Part shown: positions 23,956 through 31,992 of the stretch, piece after piece
Position numbering within the stretch: the stretch's first letter is position 1
How the letters are laid out: each line of letters starts with the position of its first letter
Assembly (NCBI GenBank): GCA_050303435.1
Contig: JBNLBT010000023.1
Location: 1 to 38,548 of the forward strand
Direction: 5' to 3'
Source: JBNLBT01 sp050303435
Lineage (GTDB): Bacteria; Pseudomonadota; Gammaproteobacteria; Xanthomonadales; Marinicellaceae
Length of the DNA: 38,548 nucleotides
Translations under genes and position numbers: made by a program
Notes under the pieces: model-generated
What the model saw: only the letters and a program-made list of their open reading frames with translations
Told to the model about the DNA's origin: nothing
Databases searched by the model: none

Positions 23956-26520
23956 TTATTCAAAATCGTCGGCAAAAATCAAATCGGTGATTTGCGCCTG
24001 CCGCAGCCATTCATGCGTGGCGTTGCCGGCGTTGCGCCGCCCACCGCTGCCGCGGGTCAGCACGCGGCTGGTCATCGCGGTGTCAGGGCCGGGCTGGGCG
24101 CCGTGGTTGATTTGCCAGCCGTCCTTGACGTGCAACAGCGGCCCCAGTTCATGCAGTGTTGTGCCGTCGAACAGCCGGGCCATGACCGGACCGACCGGTT
24201 CCGGCGCGGACCCCAGGGGCCGCCACCTCAATTGCAAGGCACCAATCCTGTGTTGATGCCCCGCGTGTTCATCGTGCTTAAGCCGGGCCAGCAAGTCGCG
24301 GCCTGTGCCGTTGACTTGCGTGAAATGCCCGCCGATCAACAGTTTGCCGTTGCCTTGCAACATCGCCGCGTTGACGATGTCATCGGTGTTGGCAACGAAA
24401 TCATCCACGTGCATCTGGCCATTGAGCACGCCCGGTGACAGCCGCGCGACGCGATTGCGCGGCTGGCCTTCGACGCTGTTGAACTGGCCGGCGATGATCA
24501 TTTTACCGTTCGCCTGCAGCGCGAAACTGCGCACATGGCCCGAGGTGTTCAATGGCACATCGACGCTGCCGTCCAGGCCGCCGTTGGCCAGCAAACGGGC
24601 CAGGCCCCGCCGGGCCCCGCCGGCGATCTGGTCAAAGGTGCCGCCGACCCAGATGCGGCCGTCCGATTGGGGCATCAAAGCCGTGATGTTGCCATCCGGC
24701 GACGGATCGAAGGCGGTGACGAAACCCTGGTCGCCAACCAGCAGCAATTCAGCGATTTTCTCTCGATTGACGCCATTGACCTGGGTGAACACACCGCCGA
24801 TGATGAGGCGCCCGTCCGGGGTCACTGCGACGCTGTTCACCGCGCTGTTGACGTCCACATTGAAGGCGTTCACCAGCGCGCCGTCCGGCGCCAACAGGGC
24901 CAGGTTGTTGCGCGGCATCAAATTGACGTGGTCGAACAGCCCGCCGATGAGTATGCGCCGGTCAGGCAACACCGCCACGGCATCGACCCGGCCGTTGACG
25001 TCGGCGAGAAAACTGCCGTCCAAAGCACCGCTGTTGAGCAGGCGACCGATGTTGCCCCGGCTGCTGCCGTTGATTTGGGTGAAATCGCCCACCACCAGCA
25101 CACGGGTGAACAGACCGGTGGCATCGTATTGCGTGGCCAGGCCATTCACCACGCCGTCAGTGCTGGCGGTGAAGCCGCCATCCACCGCGCCATCGGCGGC
25201 GATTTTGAACAGGTTTTGATGCCCCAGCCCGCCGGCAAAGTTAAAGAAACCGCCGACGAAGGTCTCATCGGCGCTGTTGATGGCCAGGGCGTTGATGTGA
25301 CTGCCCAGATTGCCAAACACACCGATGTCCATGTCGGTGTCCAGGTGGCCGTGACGGGTCAGGCGCGTGAGGTTCTCGATCGATGGGTCATTCACCGACT
25401 GAAATATCCCGCCGAGCAACACCTCGCCATCGGCCTGTTCCATGGCCGAGTACACCAGGCCATTGATCGTGGGGGCGGCCTGTGAGAAAGCAGAATCGAG
25501 TGTGCCGTTGAGGCGAAGTACGGTCACCAGACGGGCGTTGGAGCCGTTGACGGAGGTGAATGCACCGCCGATCAACACATCGCCGCCTTGCAGTTGCGTG
25601 ACACTCAACACCGAAGAATTGATGTTCGGCTGGAAACCCGCATCAAAACTGCCGTCCACATTGAAGCGACTCAAATACGCCTGCGACACGCCGTTGATGG
25701 CAGTGAATTGACCGGCGACCAGCAGTTTGTCGTCGCTTTGCTGATGCAGCGATCGAACGACCTGGTTGGCGCCGCCATTGGCGACGCTGCTCAAGGAGTC
25801 ATCAAGGTCGCCGTTGGGGTGCAGGCGCACCAGATTGGCGATGACCTGGCCGTTGAATTCGCTGAACGATCCGCCGACCACGATGCGACCATCCTTTTGC
25901 ACCAGCACGGATCGCACGGTGCCGTCGGCGAAACCGCCGCCGATGTCAAAGGAGCCGTCCACGCTGCCATCCGGCAGCAAGCGCACCAGCCGGTTGATGG
26001 CGCTGCCGTTGACTTGTGTAAAACGTCCGCCCAGCAGCAGGCGGCCGTCGGCCTGGCGCGCGATGGCGTACACCTCGTCATCGGTGTTCACGGCAAAGCC
26101 GCTGTCCAGCGAACCGTCCGCATTCAGGCGCGCCACGTGATTGCGCGCCTGGCCGTTGACCTGGGTGAAGCGCCCAACGGCCACCACCTGACTGTTGGGC
26201 AACACAACCACATCCAGCACATGATCGGAAAATCCAGGCAAAAACGTGCCGTCGGGTGCGCCATCGATGGTGGTTCGCACCAGATAGTCCAAGGCCGGCT
26301 GGCCGTTGAAATCGGTGAATTCACCGGCGATCAACAGATGACCGCCCGGTGTTTGTTTGACGGTCTGCACCGGGCCATTGGTGCTGGCGGCGAATCCATC
26401 CAAAGGATTTTGTGCCAACGCCTGCAGGCACAGGCACAGCAACAGGCAGAAACAGCTGAGCCTGGACGCGGCCGTGGGTGCCAGGACTGGTGGTTTGGGT
26501 GATGCGCGGAACGTGTTCAT
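23956..26520 (-). CDS. Secreted delta-60-repeat beta-propeller protein with C-terminal DLIFADDFE
   Basis: Start ATG 26520 is chosen because GGGAGG lies about eight bases upstream. It leads directly into a signal peptide with a long N-region (core CFCLLLCLCLQALAQ). The 855-residue protein contains at least 14 repeats of about 55 residues of the form ADGRLLLGGRFTQVNGS...LVRLLPDGSVDGSF. These are delta-60 repeats, which probably build beta-propellers and are common in exported proteins of delta- and gammaproteobacteria. A C-terminal region of about 90 residues is non-repetitive and ends DLIFADDFE, a variant of the tag shared with other exported proteins here. No enzymatic motif is evident. It is divergent from the LRR protein gene, with 230 bases between the starts. 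Confidence 0.87.
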   Translation of the reverse strand: MNTFRASPKPPVLAPTAASRLSCFCLLLCLCLQALAQNPLDGFAASTNGPVQTVKQTPGGHLLIAGEFTDFNGQPALDYLVRTTIDGAPDGTFLPGFSDHVLDVVVLPNSQVVAVGRFTQVNGQARNHVARLNADGSLDSGFAVNTDDEVYAIARQADGRLLLGGRFTQVNGSAINRLVRLLPDGSVDGSFDIGGGFADGTVRSVLVQKDGRIVVGGSFSEFNGQVIANLVRLHPNGDLDDSLSSVANGGANQVVRSLHQQSDDKLLVAGQFTAINGVSQAYLSRFNVDGSFDAGFQPNINSSVLSVTQLQGGDVLIGGAFTSVNGSNARLVTVLRLNGTLDSAFSQAAPTINGLVYSAMEQADGEVLLGGIFQSVNDPSIENLTRLTRHGHLDTDMDIGVFGNLGSHINALAINSADETFVGGFFNFAGGLGHQNLFKIAADGAVDGGFTASTDGVVNGLATQYDATGLFTRVLVVGDFTQINGSSRGNIGRLLNSGALDGSFLADVNGRVDAVAVLPDRRILIGGLFDHVNLMPRNNLALLAPDGALVNAFNVDVNSAVNSVAVTPDGRLIIGGVFTQVNGVNREKIAELLLVGDQGFVTAFDPSPDGNITALMPQSDGRIWVGGTFDQIAGGARRGLARLLANGGLDGSVDVPLNTSGHVRSFALQANGKMIIAGQFNSVEGQPRNRVARLSPGVLNGQMHVDDFVANTDDIVNAAMLQGNGKLLIGGHFTQVNGTGRDLLARLKHDEHAGHQHRIGALQLRWRPLGSAPEPVGPVMARLFDGTTLHELGPLLHVKDGWQINHGAQPGPDTAMTSRVLTRGSGGRRNAGNATHEWLRQAQITDLIFADDFE

Positions 26521-26739
26521 GATGGGGCCTCCCGGTTGAAGTGGTGAAAACCGTCGAGTGGCGACGGCTGCCACTTCTATGGATGCGCTGGCACCGGCAA
26601 ACGAACAAATCGGTTGCGCGTCGCTGCGCACCGGGGCGCTGTGTTCGGTTTTCCTTTTACGTGCATCTACATAGACTAAAGAGTGGCGCATGGCGCGCCT
26701 GCGGCGTGCCTGTGTTTGGCGTTAAAACAGCGATGTTTC

Positions 26740-26745
26740 AGGAGG
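26740..26745 (+). promoter_or_regulatory. AGGAGG ribosome-binding site that sets a TTG start
   Basis: A perfect AGGAGG lies five bases before TTG 26751, whose next codons give KNILSAVVLGLTAVAAHAQ, an ideal signal peptide. The in-frame ATG at 26733 would place the Shine-Dalgarno sequence inside the coding region. Confidence 0.75.
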
Positions 26746-26750
26746 TTCCA

Positions 26751-28244
26751 TTGAAAAATATTCTTAGCGCGGTGGTTTTGGGGTTGACGGCGGTTGCGGC
26801 CCACGCCCAGCTGGATGCCGGTGTGGTGTGCACGCAGCCGGGATTGACCGTGCCGCAAATCGAATGCGAGGCCCTGGTGGCGTTTTACAACGCCGCCGAC
26901 GGACCCAACTGGCCGGATTTCACCCCGTGGGGCAGCACCCCGGATGTGGGCGACTGGGACGGCGTGGTGGTGGTCAATGGACGGGTTGACCGGCTCAGTC
27001 GCGGCGGCAACAACATGCAGATTCTGCACGGCGAGATCGCGCCGGAACTTGGCAACCTGGGCGCCCTGCGTGTGCTGTTTCTCGCAGGAGTGGACCTGGT
27101 CGGGCCGATTCCGGACAGCCTGGGCAACCTCAGCGCGCTGGAGCGGCTGACCATCGCCGATTCGGGGGTCAGCGGTTCAGTACCGGCCAGTTTCGCCAAT
27201 TTGAACGCGCTCACCGACCTGGAGTTAATCGGCAATCTGTTGCACGGGCCATTGCCGCCGGTGCTGGGGCAGATGTCGGCGCTGGAGGACGTGTCGATGG
27301 TCGGCAATCTGTTCAGTGGACCGATTCCGCCGGCGCTGGGCAATCTGAGCAATCTGGATCGCATTCTGCTGGATCAGAACCGGCTCAGCGGCGCCTTGCC
27401 GGACGCTTTGGCCAACCTCACCGCACTGGCCATCTTCTCGGTCGAATCCAATCACCTGGACGCCGACGTCAATGGCAATGCGCTGGTGCCGCCGGCGCTG
27501 CAAAGCTGGGTGCTGGGCCTGACCGTGGCCGGCCTGTGCTGTCAAACCCCGGGGCAACAGGAGCCGCCGTTCATCAACGGATTTCCGCCGCCGCTCGCGC
27601 CGGTGGGCCAGCTGTACAGCTTCACGCCGCACGCCGGCGACGCCAACCCCGGCGATCTGTTGACATTCACGGCACTGAACGCGCCGCCCTGGGCGGTGTT
27701 TGACACGCTCACCGGCGCCCTCAGCGGGGTGCCTTCGGCCGCCGATGTGGGCGTGTACCCCAACGTGGTGATCGGCGTCAGCGATGGCACCGATGTGGTC
27801 AGTCTGCCGGCGTTCACCGTCGAAGTGATCGCCGGGGGCGGCAACAACCCGCCGCAAATCAGCGGCACGCCGCCGGGCACGGCCAGCGTGGGTGTGGCCT
27901 ATGCATTCACGCCGGTGGCCAGCGACCCCGATGTGGGCGATGTGTTGACATTCAGTGTGCAGAATCTGCCCGCCTGGTGCCAGTTTGACGTCAACAGCGG
28001 TGCGCTCAGTGGCACCCCGGCCAGCGGCGATGAAGGCCTGTACCCGAACATTGTCATCGCCGTCAGCGACGGGCAGGCCGGCGCCGCGCTGCCGCCGTTC
28101 GATGTGGTGGTGAGTGGCGCGCCGACCGGCGGCGCGGCGGTGGTGGTGCCGGGCTTCACCCGCTGTGGCCTGTGGCTGATGATCGCCGGCTGCGCTCTGG
28201 TGGGTGTGATTGTACTGCTGCGCAGAGTCGGGGGGGCCCGGTGA
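26751..28244 (+). CDS. Exported leucine-rich-repeat plus Ig-like protein with IPTL-CTERM-like tail
   Basis: With the TTG start, the 497-residue protein begins with a clean signal peptide. A stretch beginning VPQIECEALVAFYN caps five plant-type LRRs of about 24 residues (LGNLSALERLTIADSGVSGSVP and similar). Two He_PIG-like Ig domains follow (FINGFPPPLAPVGQLYSFTP and ISGTPPGTASVGVAYAFTP, each ending in a short SDG-containing strand). The C-terminus has VVVPGFTRCGLWLMIAG, a hydrophobic helix, then RRVGGAR. This proline-aromatic lead, helix and Arg pair resembles the IPTL-CTERM sorting signal. It is the only one of the four operon proteins with a membrane-type tail and the only one lacking the HGFE tag. 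Its stop overlaps the GTG start of the next gene. Confidence 0.82.
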   Translation: MKNILSAVVLGLTAVAAHAQLDAGVVCTQPGLTVPQIECEALVAFYNAADGPNWPDFTPWGSTPDVGDWDGVVVVNGRVDRLSRGGNNMQILHGEIAPELGNLGALRVLFLAGVDLVGPIPDSLGNLSALERLTIADSGVSGSVPASFANLNALTDLELIGNLLHGPLPPVLGQMSALEDVSMVGNLFSGPIPPALGNLSNLDRILLDQNRLSGALPDALANLTALAIFSVESNHLDADVNGNALVPPALQSWVLGLTVAGLCCQTPGQQEPPFINGFPPPLAPVGQLYSFTPHAGDANPGDLLTFTALNAPPWAVFDTLTGALSGVPSAADVGVYPNVVIGVSDGTDVVSLPAFTVEVIAGGGNNPPQISGTPPGTASVGVAYAFTPVASDPDVGDVLTFSVQNLPAWCQFDVNSGALSGTPASGDEGLYPNIVIAVSDGQAGAALPPFDVVVSGAPTGGAAVVVPGFTRCGLWLMIAGCALVGVIVLLRRVGGAR

Positions 28245-30385
28245 GGGGCGTTCGGCGCCTGTGGCTGGGTCTGCTGTGTCTCAGCGGTGCGGCACACGGC
28301 GTGGATTTGAACGTGCCGGCCGGACATCCGCGCCTGTGGTTCAGCGACGCGACGCTGCTGCAGCAGGCGCGCGACTGGCATCAGCAAAACCCCACCAGCC
28401 CGGATGGCGATGATTTTCTCGGCCTGGCGTTTCGCGGTCTGATGACGGAATCTTCCAGCGATTGCCAGGCGGCGGTGGCCGGCGCCATGGCCATTGAAAT
28501 TGACACCACACAGATTTCCAGCGACTCGGCGCGCTGGTACGGCGAGATCGCGCTGTTGGTGCACGACTGGTGTCACGCCGCCTTCACCCCGGCGCAGCAC
28601 AGTGAATTCATGCTCAACTGGAACGCCTGGCAACAGGCCCTCAATGCCAAACCCTGGGGCGGGCCGCGCATGGAAGCCAACAATTACTATTGGGGCTATT
28701 TGCGCAATGGCCTGGAGTGGGGTATTTCATCGCTGGGTGAAAACCCCGCCGCGCAGGGCTTCATTGACCACGCCCTGGGCGAGCGTTTTCTGCACGGCAT
28801 GCTGCGCGAATGGGCGCCCAGTTTTGGTCGCGGCGGGGTGCCCGGCGAAGGCACCCAGTACGGGCGCTACATGTTGGGCTATGGGGTGGTGCCTCTGGCC
28901 AGCGCCGCCGACTTTGGCCAGCCCACCGTGGCCCTGACGCCGTTTTATCGCGCCAACGCCTGGCAGATGATCTACGCCACTTTGCCGCAAACCACGCCCG
29001 GGCCGCCGGGCAGCGGCTGCAATGCGGCGTACTGGTATCTGTTTCCATTCAACGACGATGAGCAGTTTTTCGTGTGCTTTCCGGAAACCGCCCGCGGCAG
29101 TGCCTACGGCGATTTGATGGCCGCGTATCTGCGTCAATGGCCCGGCACGACGCTGGCCGCACGCGTGCGTCACTGGCTGGACCGTGTGCAGCCCGAGATC
29201 GATCCCTGGATCGCTGCACTGATGCCTGCGCAGGCGCCGTTGAACTTCGCCGGGCTGCCGCTGGATTACCACGCGCCGGGATCGGGTTTTGTTTACCTGC
29301 GCAACGGCTGGGGCGAGGCGGACACGGCGATCAACCTGCAATTGGGGGTCAGCGGCAACGTCGGTCACAACCACCTCGACGCCGGTTCATTTCAGCTGTG
29401 GCAAAACGGCCGCTGGCTGAGCCGAGAAACCGTTTCATACACCGAGCAGATCGCCGACTGGGGCGGCGGACCGCCGGGCACCGTGGACGCGCTCGAAGCG
29501 GTGGGGCACAACACCGTGCTGCTGCAGGGGCGCGGGCAGAAATTCTGGTCGCCGGTGCGTGAAGACCAGTTCATTTATCCCAATCCACCCGACCCGCACC
29601 ACGACGAAGGCGCCGATGGCTTGCCGCGCGTGACCCGCCTGCAACGCAGCGACGCGCTGTTTTTTGCCAGCACCGACTTAAGCCGCATTTACCGCGCGCG
29701 CTGGAACCGCGACCCGTGTCGCTACGACTGGCCCTACGCCGATTCGGTGGTGCGCGATTTCCTTTACCTGCGTGATTTGAATGCGCTGGTGATCCTGGAT
29801 CGCTTGCGTGCCAGCAGCGATTCGCTCAGCTACGCCGACGGTTCGGCCTGCACCTTCACGCCGTTTGATCCGGCCAATCCGGCCCTGAGCGCCGCGCAGG
29901 TCAGCAAAACGTTTGTGCTGCACGCTTTGAGTCAGCCGCAGGCCCTGGCCGGCAATCAATGGCGCATAGAGCGCGGCAATGAACGCTTGATGTTGACCAC
30001 GCTGGTGCCTTCCCAGCCGGTCAGTCGGGTACTCAATGAAGGCTCGGCGGTTGGCCAGTTTCGCCTGGAAGTGGAGCACAGCGGCGCGGCCGAGAGTTAT
30101 TTTCTGCACGTGTTGCAGATGGCCAGCCAGAGCGATGCCATGTTGCAGCCGCAGGTGCAGGAAACGGCGCAGGCGTTCACCGTAACACTGGATGCTTCGC
30201 ACCAGGTGACCTTTGAGAAAGGCATGCTTTCCAGCGGCGGATCCGTGAACACGCCACAAGGCCTGATCGCCTTGCAAGAATGCGTGCAGTCGATCGGCAC
30301 CACTCTGGACGGCGTGCATTGGGGCGTGCCGGGCTGTGTGCTGTTCAAACACGGCTTTGAGGACGCGGGGGTGGCGCATGAATGA
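28241..30385 (+). CDS. Heparinase II/III-like exported protein (putative polysaccharide lyase) with HGFE motif
   Basis: GTG 28241 overlaps the preceding stop (GTGA) and opens a signal peptide (VRGVRRLWLGLLCLSGAAHG). The 714-residue protein has an alpha-barrel-like N-terminal half with EANNYYWGYLRNGLEW. A beta-rich half contains GHNHLDAGSFQLWQNGRWL, the hallmark of heparinase II/III and alginate-lyase-like enzymes, where His and Tyr residues catalyse beta-elimination of uronic-acid polysaccharides. The substrate cannot be assigned. CVLFKHGFE, followed by only seven residues, ends the protein. It overlaps the next gene by eight bases. An enzyme acting on acidic polysaccharide amid surface proteins suggests use or remodelling of an extracellular glycan, which is inference. 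Confidence 0.82.
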   Translation: MRGVRRLWLGLLCLSGAAHGVDLNVPAGHPRLWFSDATLLQQARDWHQQNPTSPDGDDFLGLAFRGLMTESSSDCQAAVAGAMAIEIDTTQISSDSARWYGEIALLVHDWCHAAFTPAQHSEFMLNWNAWQQALNAKPWGGPRMEANNYYWGYLRNGLEWGISSLGENPAAQGFIDHALGERFLHGMLREWAPSFGRGGVPGEGTQYGRYMLGYGVVPLASAADFGQPTVALTPFYRANAWQMIYATLPQTTPGPPGSGCNAAYWYLFPFNDDEQFFVCFPETARGSAYGDLMAAYLRQWPGTTLAARVRHWLDRVQPEIDPWIAALMPAQAPLNFAGLPLDYHAPGSGFVYLRNGWGEADTAINLQLGVSGNVGHNHLDAGSFQLWQNGRWLSRETVSYTEQIADWGGGPPGTVDALEAVGHNTVLLQGRGQKFWSPVREDQFIYPNPPDPHHDEGADGLPRVTRLQRSDALFFASTDLSRIYRARWNRDPCRYDWPYADSVVRDFLYLRDLNALVILDRLRASSDSLSYADGSACTFTPFDPANPALSAAQVSKTFVLHALSQPQALAGNQWRIERGNERLMLTTLVPSQPVSRVLNEGSAVGQFRLEVEHSGAAESYFLHVLQMASQSDAMLQPQVQETAQAFTVTLDASHQVTFEKGMLSSGGSVNTPQGLIALQECVQSIGTTLDGVHWGVPGCVLFKHGFEDAGVAHE

Positions 30386-31982
30386 GAGGGGCCGCTGCTG
30401 GCGTGTTTTTCTGCTCGCAGTGTTGCTGCTGTTGCTGGCTCCGCCGTTGCAGGCGGCGGTGTTTCAGGTCACCCGCAGCGACGATGCCGCCGTGCCCGAC
30501 GGCTGTCAGCCGTTTGACTGCACCTTGCGAGAAGCGGTGCTGGCGGCCAATGCGCTGGCCGGGAAAGACCGCATCGAAATTCCGCTGATTGAAATTTCAC
30601 TGCAGCGCTACGGCCGCGACGACGTCGGTTTGTTCGGCGATCTGGACGTGTTGGATGACCTTGTGGTGGCCGGTCAATTCGTGACCCTGGTGCCGCTGAT
30701 GATCACGGCCATCGATGGCGCCGGCTTCGATGACCGGGTCTTCGATGTGCACAACGGGGTGAGTCTGCGGCTGGAAAACCTGTTGATTCACAACGCGGAT
30801 CTGCAGACGGGCGACGGCGGTGGCGTGCGTGCGCGCAACGCGACTCTGGACCTGTTGAACGTGCATTTCATCGGCAACCGCGCGCGCAACGGCGCCGGCA
30901 TTTACGCGCAGGACAGCGCCGTGTACATGGCCTACGGCCAGTTTGCCATCAACTTCGCCGAAATCGGCGACGGCGGTGGCGTGGCCGGCATCGGTGGCAG
31001 CGGCTGGTTCAGTCATGCGCGTTTTTCAGAAAATCAGGCGAGCGGTGCCGGCGGGGCGATCAGCTGGCGGCAGTTTGACAACCCCGAGGGAGAGAACGCC
31101 CTGCTGTTGCAGTCACTTGATGTGTCGGGCAACAGCGCCGAGCGCGGCGGCGGTCTGGCGCTGGACAGCGGTGCTTCCGTGGTCAACCCGGCGAGGCACA
31201 GCGTGCACATTGATGGCGGTGACTGGCGCGGCAACGAAGCGGCCAGCGGCGGTGCCATTCATCATGTCAACGCGCGTTTGCAGTTGAGCGATGTGACCCT
31301 GCGCGACAACCTGGCTTTCGATCCGGATGGCGGCGCGCGTGGTGGGGCGGTGTACTCCGGCGATGTGCTGGCGGCCGATGGCCGGACCGAACTGTTGCTG
31401 TTCAACAGCTTGCTGTACAACAACACGGCGGCCGATGACGGTGGCGCACTGGCGCTTTTTGATCGCGCCGATCTGAGCAACACAACGGTCAGCGGCAACA
31501 CGGCGCCGCAGGGCGGTGCAGTGTGGGCTGTGGGCGCTGAATTGACTTGGGTGCACGCCACCATTGCACACAACCAAAGCAGCGCAGGTGTGGATGTCTT
31601 TGTGGGTTTGAATGCATCGGTGACCTCGCTGAACAGCGTGCTGCTGGCTTCCTGTGGGGTGGTTGGCGGGGCGCCCACGCTGTCACTCGGAGGCAACATC
31701 GAATCACCGGGCAACGCCTGTGGTTTTGGTGCGGGTGCCAACGACCGCACTGCAGTGGCTGCGGTCGGACTGTTGGATGCCATCCTGCAGGACAACGGCG
31801 GTCCGACTTTGACACACCGCATCGATGACTGGTCAAGTGCGGCTTTGAACAACGCCCTGCCGTGGCCGGACACGCCGCTGGATCAGCGCCACCTGCCGCG
31901 CGATGCGGCGCCCGATTCCGGTGCCTATGAAGTGCAGCCGGGAGAGATTGATGTGATTTTTTTACATGGTTTTGAAACGTGA
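30378..31982 (+). CDS. Exported CSLREA / choice-of-anchor Q protein ending in DVIFLHGFET
   Basis: ATG 30378 lies inside the end of the preceding gene. The signal peptide (core VFLLAVLLLLLAPPLQA) is followed by FQVTRSDDA...DCTLREAVLAANA, the CSLREA N-terminal domain. Right-handed beta-helix-like repeats follow with many GGA turns (GGAISW, GGGLAL, GGAIHH, GGALAL). The C-terminal domain DNGGPTLTHRI...DQRHLPRDAAPDSGAYE is the choice-of-anchor Q domain, named because different proteins carry different sorting signals directly after it. Here that place holds EIDVIFLHGFET and the stop, with no membrane helix or LPXTG-type signal. Length is 535 residues. It is a paralogue of the next gene, ten bases downstream. 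Confidence 0.88.
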   Translation: MNERGRCWRVFLLAVLLLLLAPPLQAAVFQVTRSDDAAVPDGCQPFDCTLREAVLAANALAGKDRIEIPLIEISLQRYGRDDVGLFGDLDVLDDLVVAGQFVTLVPLMITAIDGAGFDDRVFDVHNGVSLRLENLLIHNADLQTGDGGGVRARNATLDLLNVHFIGNRARNGAGIYAQDSAVYMAYGQFAINFAEIGDGGGVAGIGGSGWFSHARFSENQASGAGGAISWRQFDNPEGENALLLQSLDVSGNSAERGGGLALDSGASVVNPARHSVHIDGGDWRGNEAASGGAIHHVNARLQLSDVTLRDNLAFDPDGGARGGAVYSGDVLAADGRTELLLFNSLLYNNTAADDGGALALFDRADLSNTTVSGNTAPQGGAVWAVGAELTWVHATIAHNQSSAGVDVFVGLNASVTSLNSVLLASCGVVGGAPTLSLGGNIESPGNACGFGAGANDRTAVAAVGLLDAILQDNGGPTLTHRIDDWSSAALNNALPWPDTPLDQRHLPRDAAPDSGAYEVQPGEIDVIFLHGFET

Positions 31983-31992
31983 ATAGGGGCCG

